Positions 47,838-56,502 of a DNA stretch of 64,000 nt are shown here, in pieces. The position numbers and the translations under genes are program-made. This DNA comes from Phaeocystidibacter marisrubri (lineage in GTDB: Bacteria; Bacteroidota; Bacteroidia; Flavobacteriales; Schleiferiaceae), in assembly GCF_008933165.1 (NCBI RefSeq), contig NZ_WBVQ01000002.1, positions 271,569 to 335,568 on the forward strand. Direction: 5' to 3'. Position 1 is the first letter of the stretch. Each line of letters opens with the position of its first letter. The notes below the pieces were generated by a model. It ran no database searches, was not told the DNA's origin, and worked only from the letters and a program-made list of their open reading frames with translations.

Positions 47838-50024
47838 TCAATAAAATCTAATTCTATTGTCTTCCATTTCCGCCTCTTTCAAGAGAGCGTTGAGAAGTTG
47901 AGCGTTCACACGGCTCTTGATAGAGCTCGTTTGTGCGTTAGCTTCGTTGTTGTAATCGCCTTTGTCTTGGAATTCCGTTGCTGCGTTTTGCTGCCAAATG
48001 TAAACTCCTTGGTTGCCTGCAACTGGACCATAGATGGTTCCGGTTTGTGATGCTGACATTTGACCCACGACAGTAGGCTCTTGTCCCGCACCGGTAATAG
48101 CACCATTACCCAAACGAATCTGCTGGATGCTCATGTTGTATTCAGAAGCATTTGCGATGGCTTGGATGTTTTCTTTGCCTTCCATGTCCGCTTTAGCACG
48201 CTCCATGATAAGATCCGCTTTAGCGCGGTTGATCACCATTGGACGAATTTGCTCACGCACGCGCTCCAACGACTTCGTTCCTTTAGGAGCAACATCGGTC
48301 AATTGAACCACTACATAAGCAGTGTTGTCGTTGTTGATGAGTTCAATATCACCTACTTCAACACCACTTTCGCCTGTCGTTTGATTCATCATAGCGCCAT
48401 ACGCCCATTTCACAACTGGACGAGCTTGACCCAAACCTGGGATGTTATCGGCGTTCTCTTTCAGTTCTGTCATTGGACGAGCTACATACCCTCGCTCTTC
48501 TGCAACAGCAGCAAAATCACCTGTACCAACAGCTGCAGCAAATTCAGCAGCGCGGTTATAGATTTCTTTCTCCGTTTCGTTCGACATTACTACGTCTCTT
48601 GTCAACGTAGCCACACGAACAGCTTTAGAAGAACCTTTTTGGTCTTGAATTTCAATGATGTGGTAACCAAACTGGCTTGAAACAAGTCCGAGATCACCCA
48701 CTTCATTTTGGAAACAGTAGTTACCGAAAGAAGGAACCATTTGATTAGGACCAAAGAATCCAAGATCACCACCTTCAGCACCTGAACCTGGATCTTCAGA
48801 CATTTCTTTCGCCACGGTAGCAAACTCGCCTCTGTTCTCTTTCACGTACGCGAAAAGACTGTCGGCAATTGACTTTGCTTCTGCAGGAGGATGACCTTCT
48901 GGATTGCGCTCAGATTGAATGCCGATCAAAATGTGACGAGCTTCCACTGAGTCTGGCAACATGCGAACTTCCTGAAGCTTGGTTACTTTGTATGCACCTG
49001 CTTCTTCGTATGGACCATAGATGAATCCTGGCTCTGCGTTGAACATGATTGAATCCATGTTACCCAACTGTCCTTCTCTCCAGAAACCACTGCGGTATGG
49101 AAGAGAACTGTTGAGCATTACGAAGGTTGAATCATCTTTTGTATCCGCAAAACCTGGGATGCTATCGGTTTTACCGGTTTGATTGTTGTAAACTCCCTTT
49201 TTGTTGATCAAGCTAATCAACTCATTTCTAGCTGCGTCTTTATCGCGCTGTGCTGGTTCCAATGGGAAGTTTACGAAAATGATATCGCGAGACTCTGTAG
49301 GCTGGCTGTACTTGAACTTGTTCTCTTCGTAGTAAGATTTGAAATCGGCCTCTGTTACCTCTACCTCATCATCAGCGATGTCGGCGTAAGGATATTGAAC
49401 AAAAGCGATATCGTGAGACACATTGCCATACATGTAGTTGTGACGAGCTAGAGCTTTTGGAGTGTATACACCCAACTCAACAGCGTCGTTAAACTTGAAG
49501 GTAAGCGCTTGCTCTTTCACGTCTTGTTCAAAGCGAACCCATCCGTTCCACTGCTCAAGAGCTTGTTCGTTTTGCGATGCTTGTGCTTCGAGGTTATCCA
49601 ACATTTGAGACATCAACATTGGATCGAACATGCCATTCTGATTTTGGAAAGCAGGCATTTGGCGAATGTTCGGGTTGTTGATCACCTCTTGACTCAATTC
49701 GGCACCTGTTACTTTGAAGCCGAGTTCGTCATACATCTCACCCATCACAACCTCACGTGCCCAATTCTGCCAAACGATGTTTGCCAAAGCACTTGAAGCT
49801 AAATTAGAATAGGCTTGATCCACTTTGCGGATCTCCTCCATTCTACTGGAGAAGTCAGTGTTATCAATCGTCTGACCGTTGATTTCACCAACGATAGATT
49901 GATTTGCACTATTTAAAGTTGCGCCGCTGCCCAAAGCATCGGTCAACACGAATGCGCCTAGCGCCACGCCGATCAAGGTAATAACAAGACCTGATCGTTT
50001 ACGAATGTTATCCAAAGTAGCCAT
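47838..50024 (-). CDS. PpiD-like periplasmic peptidyl-prolyl isomerase/foldase
   Basis: A 728-residue membrane-anchored foldase. One N-terminal TM helix (SGLVITLIGVALGAFVLTDAL) is followed by a SurA-N/PpiD-like chaperone region (IVGEINGQTIDNTDFSSRMEEI). A parvulin domain begins VEARHILIGIQ (~residues 365-460), with EDPGSGAEGGDLGFFGPNQMVPSF and SQFGYHIIEI; a second degenerate parvulin-like half and a helical C terminus follow. It is expected to help fold envelope proteins emerging from Sec. It is last in the conserved run coaX-OMP-TPR-lptC-small membrane protein-CNNM, although 169 bases separate it from the CNNM gene. Confidence 0.92.
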   Translation of the reverse strand: MATLDNIRKRSGLVITLIGVALGAFVLTDALGSGATLNSANQSIVGEINGQTIDNTDFSSRMEEIRKVDQAYSNLASSALANIVWQNWAREVVMGEMYDELGFKVTGAELSQEVINNPNIRQMPAFQNQNGMFDPMLMSQMLDNLEAQASQNEQALEQWNGWVRFEQDVKEQALTFKFNDAVELGVYTPKALARHNYMYGNVSHDIAFVQYPYADIADDEVEVTEADFKSYYEENKFKYSQPTESRDIIFVNFPLEPAQRDKDAARNELISLINKKGVYNNQTGKTDSIPGFADTKDDSTFVMLNSSLPYRSGFWREGQLGNMDSIMFNAEPGFIYGPYEEAGAYKVTKLQEVRMLPDSVEARHILIGIQSERNPEGHPPAEAKSIADSLFAYVKENRGEFATVAKEMSEDPGSGAEGGDLGFFGPNQMVPSFGNYCFQNEVGDLGLVSSQFGYHIIEIQDQKGSSKAVRVATLTRDVVMSNETEKEIYNRAAEFAAAVGTGDFAAVAEERGYVARPMTELKENADNIPGLGQARPVVKWAYGAMMNQTTGESGVEVGDIELINNDNTAYVVVQLTDVAPKGTKSLERVREQIRPMVINRAKADLIMERAKADMEGKENIQAIANASEYNMSIQQIRLGNGAITGAGQEPTVVGQMSASQTGTIYGPVAGNQGVYIWQQNAATEFQDKGDYNNEANAQTSSIKSRVNAQLLNALLKEAEMEDNRIRFY

Positions 50025-50193
50025 GTACTCGAAGGAAGTTTTAGTTCAAGGTTGCGAATATACAAGTACAAGTGGAATAATGGGAGTATCGAGGGTAGAA
50101 TTTCGCCGGAATAATGATGTTATGTGCGCTGGTACTGAGGACGCGACGTCCATCGCACGGGCCACAGGTTCCAACCGAGCTGTAGACTTTCTA

Positions 50194-51438
50194 CTATCTC
50201 ACCAAAACCCGCACTTCCTCCAAGCGGTTGGAGCTGACATCGTGAACCTCCAAAATGTAATCATCTAGCGCTACTCGTTCGCCTTTCTCTGGGATGGATT
50301 CCAGCATATCGGTAACCAATCCACCTAGCGTGGTATAATTGTCACTTTCGGGGAGTGAAAAACGATACTCGTCATTGAGGTAATCGATTTCCAAACGAGC
50401 GGAAAATATGTATTCATTCGGACCTACCTGACGCTCCAGAAGCTCATCGGTATCGTGTTCATCATCAATATCTCCAAAGATTTCTTCAACGACATCTTCC
50501 AGCGTGATTAGACCAGCAGTGCCGCCAAACTCGTCGAGGACAATGGCCATATTGCGCTTATCGCGGGTAAAGAGGTTCAGGACATCATTAGCCGTCATCG
50601 TTTCTGGAATGAAACTAACGGGGCGGAGAATAGAGCGGATATTTTCAGGCTTTTTGAAAAGCTCGTAAGCATGAACGTACCCGATAATATTGTCGATGTT
50701 CTCGTTGTAAACGATGATTTTGGAATACCCAGTTTCAATAAATCTTCGGTGGAGTTCAGAAATGCCCTCTGCCTTTTCAGCAGCGAGAATCTCCGTGCGA
50801 GGAATCATGAATTCACGGGCTTTGATATCACTAAAATCCAAGGCATTTCGGAAAATCTCGATCTCGTGATCCACCTCTTCATCGTCGTTGTTGGTGTTCT
50901 CTTCGATGTAATGATCGATATCCACCTTCGAAAAAACGGGCTGATCAGAATCGAGGTTGGTTTTGAAAACCACGCGAAGGAGATACTTCGAGATAGACGT
51001 TATCCCTGAAACGATGGGATAGGTCAGCAAGTAGAATACCACCACTGGAATCGAAAAGGCTTTAAGGCCTTCGTTCGATCGAGCGCTAAAGAGCGCTTTT
51101 GGTAAGTATTCAGCCAAAAAGAGCACTACAACCGTAGAAATGATGGTCTGCAAAAGGAGTACGAGATACTCTGAGTCAGTCCACTGGAAATACGGACTGA
51201 GAATATCAGGTAGATAAAGACCAAAGAGGACAATGGCCACGTTGTTCCCCACCAACATTGTAGAGATAAAGCGCGTTGGGTGCTTTACCAAATACGATAT
51301 AATGATATTCGGAAGTCGGCGTTTCTTACTTTCCAGCTCAATCTGCAAGCGGTTGGCCGATAAAAATGCGATCTCCATTCCCGAAAAAAATGCGGAAGCG
51401 AGGAGCGCGAGAAGAATGACTATATAAGGCTCAGCCAT
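50194..51438 (-). CDS. CNNM/CorC-type membrane protein with CBS pair (hemolysin family)
   Basis: A 414-residue protein. The DUF21/CNNM membrane domain (residues 1-150) starts with a hydrophobic segment containing FFSGMEIAFLSANRL. A CBS pair follows (MIPRTEILAAEKAEGISELHRRF and FIPETMTANDVLNLFTRDKRNMAIVLDEFGGTAGLITLEDVVEEIFGDI). The C-terminal CorC_HlyC domain begins YIFSARLEIDYLNDEY. Relatives move or sense Mg2+; GldE of gliding bacteria belongs to the same superfamily, but the gld neighbours are absent here, so a plain CNNM assignment is safer. Confidence 0.9.
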   Translation of the reverse strand: MAEPYIVILLALLASAFFSGMEIAFLSANRLQIELESKKRRLPNIIISYLVKHPTRFISTMLVGNNVAIVLFGLYLPDILSPYFQWTDSEYLVLLLQTIISTVVVLFLAEYLPKALFSARSNEGLKAFSIPVVVFYLLTYPIVSGITSISKYLLRVVFKTNLDSDQPVFSKVDIDHYIEENTNNDDEEVDHEIEIFRNALDFSDIKAREFMIPRTEILAAEKAEGISELHRRFIETGYSKIIVYNENIDNIIGYVHAYELFKKPENIRSILRPVSFIPETMTANDVLNLFTRDKRNMAIVLDEFGGTAGLITLEDVVEEIFGDIDDEHDTDELLERQVGPNEYIFSARLEIDYLNDEYRFSLPESDNYTTLGGLVTDMLESIPEKGERVALDDYILEVHDVSSNRLEEVRVLVR

Positions 51439-51445
51439 ATAGGGA

Positions 51446-51640
51446 TTAGAGTTTTCTACGCTTCATACCCGTAGTTACGTACCTGAAGCCAGCGTACAAT
51501 CCCAAAAGTAACAAAATCAATCCTCTCGTGGTATCGCCACCCGAGAATGCTACATAGCATTCCACTACCATAACGGCAGCGGCAATCATCCAAAGGAACT
51601 CAAAGGTCCTCAGTAGTCGTTTCTGTCGAGTCTGATTCAT
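51446..51640 (-). CDS. Small two-helix membrane protein
   Basis: A 64-residue protein with basic ends (MNQTRQKRLLRTFEF; GMKRRKL) and two hydrophobic segments (LWMIAAAVMVVECYVAF and LILLLLGLYAGFRYV). Its start overlaps the 3' end of lptC by 41 bases and it ends 7 bases before the CNNM gene, so it is embedded in the operon. I do not recognise a named family; the position suggests a part in envelope assembly. Confidence 0.75.
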   Translation of the reverse strand: MNQTRQKRLLRTFEFLWMIAAAVMVVECYVAFSGGDTTRGLILLLLGLYAGFRYVTTGMKRRKL

Positions 51641-52199
51641 TTAAAAATATCGTTCCGAATACTTCGTGTATCTCGTATTCATTCATGTTTTCATCGGCCT
51701 CAAACCCCTTCCCCCATATCTTCGAATCGGGTGTTGTAATCGTCACTTGTTGATCAGACGAAATACGGTGGGTTTTCATATTCCAATATAACTTTTCCGT
51801 AGCAAGGGATTCCCCTTTTACGCTGTGTACTTGAACATCGCCTTCCGCTTCCCAACGCTGCTCATCAATAAATTGAATGGCAGAATTTGCGCGCAAGGTC
51901 GTTTCCACAGTTCCTGAGTCGGAAAAGAAGGTGACATCTACTCCATCTGGAAACTTCAGATAGGCATCTTCCTCGAGATGCGAATAATCCAGTGCGAGAG
52001 GTGCAACAAAATTCAATTTAACAATTCCACTATCCGTGTAGGTATAATCAACCTCCTTCTGAACGCGAAGCGGGCCATCGTATTCACTCACGGTTTCACG
52101 AACCTGTTTTTGATCATTCACACAAGCGGTGATAAACAAAAAGAGAGGGACAGCCAAAGCTATCCCCCTCATCCTATGATATGTCCGTGTGGAATTCAT
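51600..52199 (-). CDS. lptC: LptC-like LPS export protein, lipoprotein-type
   Basis: A 199-residue protein. The leader ends LFLFITAC, a lipobox, so it is probably a lipoprotein rather than TM-anchored like E. coli LptC. The body is a beta-rich LptC/OstA fold: VEFxxP-like FPDGVDVTFFSDSGTVETTLRANSAIQFIDEQRWEAEGDVQVHSVKGESLATEKLYWN (read as adjoining segments), with TTPDSKIWGKGFEADENMNEYEI. It would bridge LPS between LptB2FG and LptA. It is 3 bases downstream of the TPR gene. Confidence 0.9.
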   Translation of the reverse strand: MNSTRTYHRMRGIALAVPLFLFITACVNDQKQVRETVSEYDGPLRVQKEVDYTYTDSGIVKLNFVAPLALDYSHLEEDAYLKFPDGVDVTFFSDSGTVETTLRANSAIQFIDEQRWEAEGDVQVHSVKGESLATEKLYWNMKTHRISSDQQVTITTPDSKIWGKGFEADENMNEYEIHEVFGTIFLNESDSTETTTEDL

Positions 52200-52202
52200 C
52201 TC

Positions 52203-53639
52203 TTAGTTATAGAACTCGAAAGTAACGGTTTCGTTAATCCAACATCCTATAGTGTATTTCGTTCCTTCCGTTTTGCCAAGGTCGAATGCGACACGCTTGG
52301 TAGGTACACCTTTCTTGTAAGATGCAATGGCGCGGTTTGCCGCACTTCTCAAGCTAGGATCAAGGCTCACTGCAATGTTGGCCTTATCGATAGCAGCCCA
52401 GTAAACGGCGTTCTTCTCAACGGCATCAGAACCACAAACCCCAGCTGCACTAGCGTAGATTACTGAAAGTTGTAGGTAAGCCTGTCCTGTCTTATTCAAC
52501 GCAATTGACTGCATGATGCTAGACTTGGCATCTGCCAATCTGCCGAGTTGTTGCTGACAGTAAGCGTACTTCAACAAGTCGTCTGCTTTCAGAACTGGAT
52601 CCAACTCTTGGTTCATTGCTTCACCGAAGTACTGGAGTGCCTTGCTGTAATCCTTGCGAGCCAATGCTAGACGTCCCATGTTGCGAGCCGCTTCTGTAGA
52701 AGGATTCATTTGGTAAAGACGCTCAGTCATTTCAAAGAACAATGGGTTATCGCGACAAGATGCCACTTCACCACTATCATTTGTGTATTCTGCACCTAGG
52801 GTACGAACCGCACGGCGAATCCAAGTTTCGTTGTCCTTGTTCTCCGCGTAGCTTTCAGCGTTGTACACCAAAGCGATTTTGTCGCAAGAAGAAAGAATCG
52901 GACGAAGTTTGATATCGATGTTGCTCTTAACCGCTATGAAGTTGCGAAGGCTAAGTGAATCGCTTTGAAGGATACGAGCCCCTCTGGCGTCAAGCATACC
53001 TGAATCTCTCTTAGTTCTGAGTTCAGCAAGCTCAACGTTCAAATCATCCGTGTTGGCTGCAACCGCCTCATCAATTTGGTTGTAGATATCGAACACTTCA
53101 GAAAGCTCAAGAGCGTCTTCGTTAAACAATTTCACGGCTACGAAGAAGTAGCTCTGAATTTGAGTAGCTGACATCTCTTTTGGATCGATGGAAATCGCCT
53201 TCTCATACATTTGGTAGATCTCGTTCATAGAGCTATCCAAACGGTATTGATACAAAACGTATGCTTTAGCAGCAGTAACGTATGCCTCTTTACCTGGGAA
53301 GTACTTCATACGAGTATCGTATTGTGCAAGAAGTTGGTCAACGAGTGCATTCTTTGCAGCTTCATCACCTGCTTCTTCAACCTCCTTGAGCTTATACTTG
53401 ATAATGTTTGGCCCCATGATGTACAGGTTCTTGTGGTAACCTGGACAAGTGGTATAAACGATATCCCAAGATTCATACGCCTGAGCGTATTGTTTTGAAT
53501 TAAATAGAGAACCAGCAATGTTGTAGTTCTCAAAGCAACGGATGCTATCTGCATCATTTGCTCCGTAAGGGTTATCTTGACCGTAAACTGCTTGAGTCAT
53601 CAGACCCAAGGCTAAAATTGACAGTATCCGTTTCATCAT
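52203..53639 (-). CDS. Exported TPR protein
   Basis: A 478-residue protein. Tandem ATGs at 53637-53639 and 53634-53636 begin signal peptide KRILSILALGLMTQAVYGQ. TPR-like helix pairs follow (NYNIAGSLFNSKQYAQAYESWDIVY; AYVTAAKAYVLYQYRL; AARNMGRLALARKDYSKALQYFGEAMNQ; KYAYCQQQLGRLADAKSSIMQSIALN). The conserved C-terminal part includes ASAAGVCGSDAVEKNAVYWAAIDKANIAVSLDP. It is always neighboured in this phylum by the outer-membrane barrel and LptC genes, as I recall, so an envelope or LPS-related scaffold role is plausible but unproven. Confidence 0.85.
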   Translation of the reverse strand: MMKRILSILALGLMTQAVYGQDNPYGANDADSIRCFENYNIAGSLFNSKQYAQAYESWDIVYTTCPGYHKNLYIMGPNIIKYKLKEVEEAGDEAAKNALVDQLLAQYDTRMKYFPGKEAYVTAAKAYVLYQYRLDSSMNEIYQMYEKAISIDPKEMSATQIQSYFFVAVKLFNEDALELSEVFDIYNQIDEAVAANTDDLNVELAELRTKRDSGMLDARGARILQSDSLSLRNFIAVKSNIDIKLRPILSSCDKIALVYNAESYAENKDNETWIRRAVRTLGAEYTNDSGEVASCRDNPLFFEMTERLYQMNPSTEAARNMGRLALARKDYSKALQYFGEAMNQELDPVLKADDLLKYAYCQQQLGRLADAKSSIMQSIALNKTGQAYLQLSVIYASAAGVCGSDAVEKNAVYWAAIDKANIAVSLDPSLRSAANRAIASYKKGVPTKRVAFDLGKTEGTKYTIGCWINETVTFEFYN

Positions 53640-53646
53640 TTTGAAA

Positions 53647-54981
53647 TTAGCGGTACTTGAATTGAGTAAACCATTTATCATTCAACGTAAGTCCAACAAC
53701 GAACCTAGTATATGTTTCACTAATGTTGCCGGACGCCTCTGTGCCTCTACGTCCAACAATCATTCCAATATTTAATGTAGCCAGCTTTACATCGCCTGGC
53801 GCCTGTGTTCTTCTACCGATTGGAAGCCCCAATCCGATGGTTCCACCAAAGTCGTTAATCGCCTCACCTCCAACTACTAACCCTGTGTTCTCATAGAACG
53901 CTCCGAGTCGATAATCGATCTGAGAAAAATAATTTCCTCGGTTCATGTCAAACGTGTAATACGGAATCATTTGACCACCGATATTGGCACGGAACCCTTG
54001 CTGATACTCTCCTCGAATTTCTGTTGAGGCGGTAAGTTCATCTCTATTCATCAACTTATACCCTGCGCCAAAACTCCAAGCGTGCTGTACCAACTGTTCG
54101 TGACGGCCGCCAAAAGTAAACCCAAATGAGTAATTGGAGTTAAAGACAACGTTAACATTTTTGGCCTGCGTAGAATAAACGGTATCGTTGTAGAAACGAG
54201 TACCCGAAGCGTTTTGTGTAAAGGTGTATTGCAGATCATTCACTTCACCACTCATAGTGGTTTTTGGAGTGAACGTCGCTCCCAGAATCAAATCTCTATC
54301 GCCGCTAAAGTTCATTTGGTATTGCACGCCCGCATCCCAGCTAAAGCCTGAAGCCAAAATGTTCTCTTCGCGAGTAATGTGATAGAAATTGGTATTGTCA
54401 AACAAAACGGTCGTCAATCTTTCACTAGATCCAAAGTAGTAGCTACCGTTAGCACCAACAGATAAACCCTTATAAAGTTCCCAACCCAATCCAAAATAAG
54501 CTCTATCGAAACCACCTTCGCCCGAATATTGAACGTTGGCATCGCTAAAAGGAGTAGATGTACGGGCCTCAATATCGTACCCCACTTTGCTGTAAGGCAA
54601 GAGACCAATCGACATACCCAACTTCTCTCCGAGAGGAAATCCCAGACTTAGGTAATTAAAACCACCGCTATTGGTTTGAACTTGTTGAGCCCCATCGTTC
54701 AGGAACGTCTCTTGGTAGAAACCTCCTATTTCGATGGTGGTGTACAGCAAGGAAGAATACGAAGCAGGTTGAGAAATATTGATTTGGAGTGGATCTCGGA
54801 GTCCCGTGGAAATCCCGCCCATGCCCAATTGGTTGGCCAATTTTCCAGATTCGCGTTCACCGTTCCCAAAAATGGAATAGGGAGATACCGTCTGACCGGT
54901 AGCCGAAGCCGCGAAGAGAATCAATACAGAGAGGCCGAATAAACGGCGAAAGTCACTGCGCATGTTGTAAAAGGATCGCAT
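53647..54981 (-). CDS. Outer-membrane beta-barrel protein (FadL/OMPP1-like)
   Basis: A 444-residue protein with signal peptide FGLSVLILFAASATGQ; the ATG six codons in (54961-54963) is an alternative start. The mature protein begins VSPYSIFGNGERESGKLANQLGMGGISTGLRDPLQINISQPASYSSL, as in FadL-like channels. It continues as alternating amphipathic strands rich in Gly and Tyr/Phe, ending in an aromatic/basic strand (RFVVGLTLNDKWFTQFKYR). The substrate is unknown. Its start overlaps the end of coaX, and the TPR gene follows 7 bases later. Confidence 0.85.
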   Translation of the reverse strand: MRSFYNMRSDFRRLFGLSVLILFAASATGQTVSPYSIFGNGERESGKLANQLGMGGISTGLRDPLQINISQPASYSSLLYTTIEIGGFYQETFLNDGAQQVQTNSGGFNYLSLGFPLGEKLGMSIGLLPYSKVGYDIEARTSTPFSDANVQYSGEGGFDRAYFGLGWELYKGLSVGANGSYYFGSSERLTTVLFDNTNFYHITREENILASGFSWDAGVQYQMNFSGDRDLILGATFTPKTTMSGEVNDLQYTFTQNASGTRFYNDTVYSTQAKNVNVVFNSNYSFGFTFGGRHEQLVQHAWSFGAGYKLMNRDELTASTEIRGEYQQGFRANIGGQMIPYYTFDMNRGNYFSQIDYRLGAFYENTGLVVGGEAINDFGGTIGLGLPIGRRTQAPGDVKLATLNIGMIVGRRGTEASGNISETYTRFVVGLTLNDKWFTQFKYR

Positions 54982-55678
54982 TCAGTCCGTGTAGCGTATA
55001 ATTTTGACGTGCAAAGGTGGCTTTTTTTGCTTGAAGGTCAAAGGCCTCTGCATCTCCGCCCGTCAGTATTACATGAAGGTTGCTATAACGGGCTTCATAC
55101 TGACGTATTGTTTCCGTCAATTCATTCTTCATTCCATTATACGCTCCAGACTGCAAAGAAGTGAGGGTGTCAACTCCAATTAGATCTGTGGGAAGTGCCT
55201 CTACATGCGGTAAACTCGCGGTAAACTCGTGCATAGCACTCAATCTCATTTTCCATCCAGGGGCAATGCTTCCACCTTCGTGCACCCCTTCTGAATTTAG
55301 AATATCATAGGTAATGCAGGTCCCCATATCAATCACCAAAACATTTTTTTGAGGGAACTCAAAATAAGCGGCTTCCATATTTAGGATGCGATCTAACCCG
55401 AGGGTGTGCGGAGTTGCATACACAGAAGAGTGCGCCAATGTTGTTTGATGTGTAAACGGAGTCGCCTTCAAATCCTCAAAAAGGAGTCGTCCCGCCTCCG
55501 AAACCTCCCCTGAAGCCATCCATAGAATAGACGTTGGAGAGACATTTTGCAGGTAATCTGACAAAATTTTCACGACATCCGGACGATTATTTTCGATGTA
55601 GTCCACGCGCCGAAGTCGCTGACCCTCAAAAAGTCCGATCTTCACACGGGTATTTCCCCAATCCAAAGTGGCATTCAT
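54953..55678 (-). CDS. coaX: Type III pantothenate kinase
   Basis: A 241-residue kinase of the ASKHA fold for the first step of coenzyme A synthesis. ATG 55676-55678 gives MNATLDWGNTRVKIGLFEG, with the phosphate-binding DxGNTxxK motif; the open frame upstream runs into the tRNA promoter. TLGLDRILNMEAAYFEF, the second motif VIDMGTCITYDI and GGSIAPGWKMRLSAMHEFTASLP are diagnostic. It is first of the envelope cluster running leftwards. Confidence 0.95.
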   Translation of the reverse strand: MNATLDWGNTRVKIGLFEGQRLRRVDYIENNRPDVVKILSDYLQNVSPTSILWMASGEVSEAGRLLFEDLKATPFTHQTTLAHSSVYATPHTLGLDRILNMEAAYFEFPQKNVLVIDMGTCITYDILNSEGVHEGGSIAPGWKMRLSAMHEFTASLPHVEALPTDLIGVDTLTSLQSGAYNGMKNELTETIRQYEARYSNLHVILTGGDAEAFDLQAKKATFARQNYTLHGLNAILLQHAQ

Positions 55679-55703
55679 TCCGTAAAGGTAAGCACCAAAA
55701 ACT

Positions 55704-55734
55704 ATTGCAGAATAAAAATTATGGCTTACATTTG
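55704..55734 (+). promoter_or_regulatory. Predicted promoter of tRNA-Phe
   Basis: TTG at 55705-55707 and TACATTTG at 55727-55734 with a 19-base spacer. The -7 octamer is identical to that of the rpsL promoter. The predicted start is near 55741, about 38 bases before the tRNA. Confidence 0.6.
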
Positions 55735-55778
55735 CCGCCGCAACAGGGAAAAACGTTTCCCCTAGCAAATCTTCTACC

Positions 55779-55851
55779 GGTGCTGTAGCTCAGTTGGTAG
55801 AGCAAAGGATTGAAAATCCTTGTGTCGGCGGTTCGATTCCGTCCAGCACCA
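55779..55851 (+). tRNA. tRNA-Phe (anticodon GAA)
   Basis: A 73-base cloverleaf without encoded CCA. The acceptor stem is GGTGCTG/CAGCACC with discriminator A; the D arm contains AGCTCAGTTGGTAGAGC; the anticodon stem AAGGA/TCCTT encloses loop TTGAAAA; and the T arm contains GGTTCGATTCC. It stands at the boundary between the core envelope cluster and the restriction-modification island, a common integration site. Confidence 0.97.
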
Positions 55852-55862
55852 CAGCAGAAACG

Positions 55863-55896
55863 CAATAGCCCCGCATCTTTGATGCGGGGCTATTTT
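55863..55896 (+). terminator. Terminator after tRNA-Phe
   Basis: AATAGCCCCGCATC and GATGCGGGGCTATT form a 14-bp stem with a 3-base loop followed by TTCGTTT. It starts 12 bases after the tRNA. Confidence 0.85.
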
Positions 55897-55986
55897 CGTT
55901 TACAACTGAGCGAAGTTCACTTCAGCGAAGACGTAAATGAAAGTAGTCCCGATGGCTTTAGTCCGAGGCTATTGTGCTTCTGCAGC

Positions 55987-56190
55987 TTTGGGCCACCAGG
56001 AACTACCGAGCGAAGAATGAGCGAAGGTGAATCCGTTCAAGATATGTGCTATAGATATTTTTTGCTGCAGGGCATTTTTAGTTTAGGACTCTCGCAACGA
56101 ACGATGCGCATGAGCAATTAACTACGAATGGATCGTGGGTTTAGCTCAAAGCATTTATGGTTTTCTTTGGGCCACTAGGAACGAGCGAAG
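55987..56190 (+). repeat. Two diverged copies of a GGGCCAC(C/T)AGGAAC...GAGCGAAG element
   Basis: Copy 1 at 55987-56028 and copy 2 at 56166-56200 share CTTTGGGCCAC(C/T)AGGAAC followed, with a 4-base length difference, by GAGCGAAGAA(T/A)GAG-like sequence. Extra short GCGAAG units occur at 55909-55915 and 55924-55929. Their function is unknown. Confidence 0.55.
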
Positions 56191-56210
56191 AAAAAGTGAA
56201 GACGCTTGCA

Positions 56211-56444
56211 ATGAAACGACCGAATATTAGCAACCTCACTTCATGGATTATTCCACACATACAGAACTACTTAGCCCGTGAAGGAGGAGAGTCTATGTCC
56301 AAGAACAACATTGAAAAGATGTTGAGGAACCACCCAGCGTTTGCTGGGAGTGTGACGAGGTTTCAGGCAGGTAAGAATGAAGTAAGTGGACATGGGATAT
56401 TATTAAGTAGAGTTCCATTTAAAGTTCCAGTGTATGACCATTAA
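56211..56444 (+). CDS. Hypothetical small protein between tRNA-Phe and the restriction operon
   Basis: An open frame of 77 codons from ATG 56211 (MKRPNISNLTSWIIPHIQNYL...). A second in-frame ATG at 56295 (MSKNNIEKMLRNHPAFAGS..., 49 codons) is preceded by GGAGGAG, a strong Shine-Dalgarno-like tract 5 bases upstream, which is rare in this phylum. I recognise no family. The protein is basic with a plausible globular composition but could be a remnant of a larger gene; its upstream part lies in the repeat element. Confidence 0.35.
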   Translation: MKRPNISNLTSWIIPHIQNYLAREGGESMSKNNIEKMLRNHPAFAGSVTRFQAGKNEVSGHGILLSRVPFKVPVYDH

Positions 56445-56487
56445 CACCCCATCTCAACTTTAAAACACTTTATATCTCAATTTTCAA

Positions 56488-56502
56488 GATATCCAGGATA
56501 TT
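56488..56502. promoter_or_regulatory. Candidate operator for the XRE controller protein
   Basis: GATATCC-A-GGATATT is a near-perfect inverted repeat with 7-base half-sites and a 1-base centre, ending 30 bases before the start codon of the XRE gene. Size and position fit an autoregulatory site of a Cro/C1-type or R-M controller protein. Binding is inferred. Confidence 0.45.

Noticed and set aside
50194-51438. Naming the CNNM protein GldE
   Set aside because: It shares the superfamily, but no gld genes are adjacent and the neighbours are LptC and PpiD, so the specific name is not supported.
55679-55768. Upstream extension of coaX by 30 codons
   Set aside because: The extension lies opposite the tRNA-Phe promoter and lacks similarity; the kinase motif starts 6 residues after the internal ATG.
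55810-56121. Open frame beginning inside tRNA-Phe
   Set aside because: It overlaps the tRNA, its terminator hairpin and the degenerate repeat; no protein-like features.
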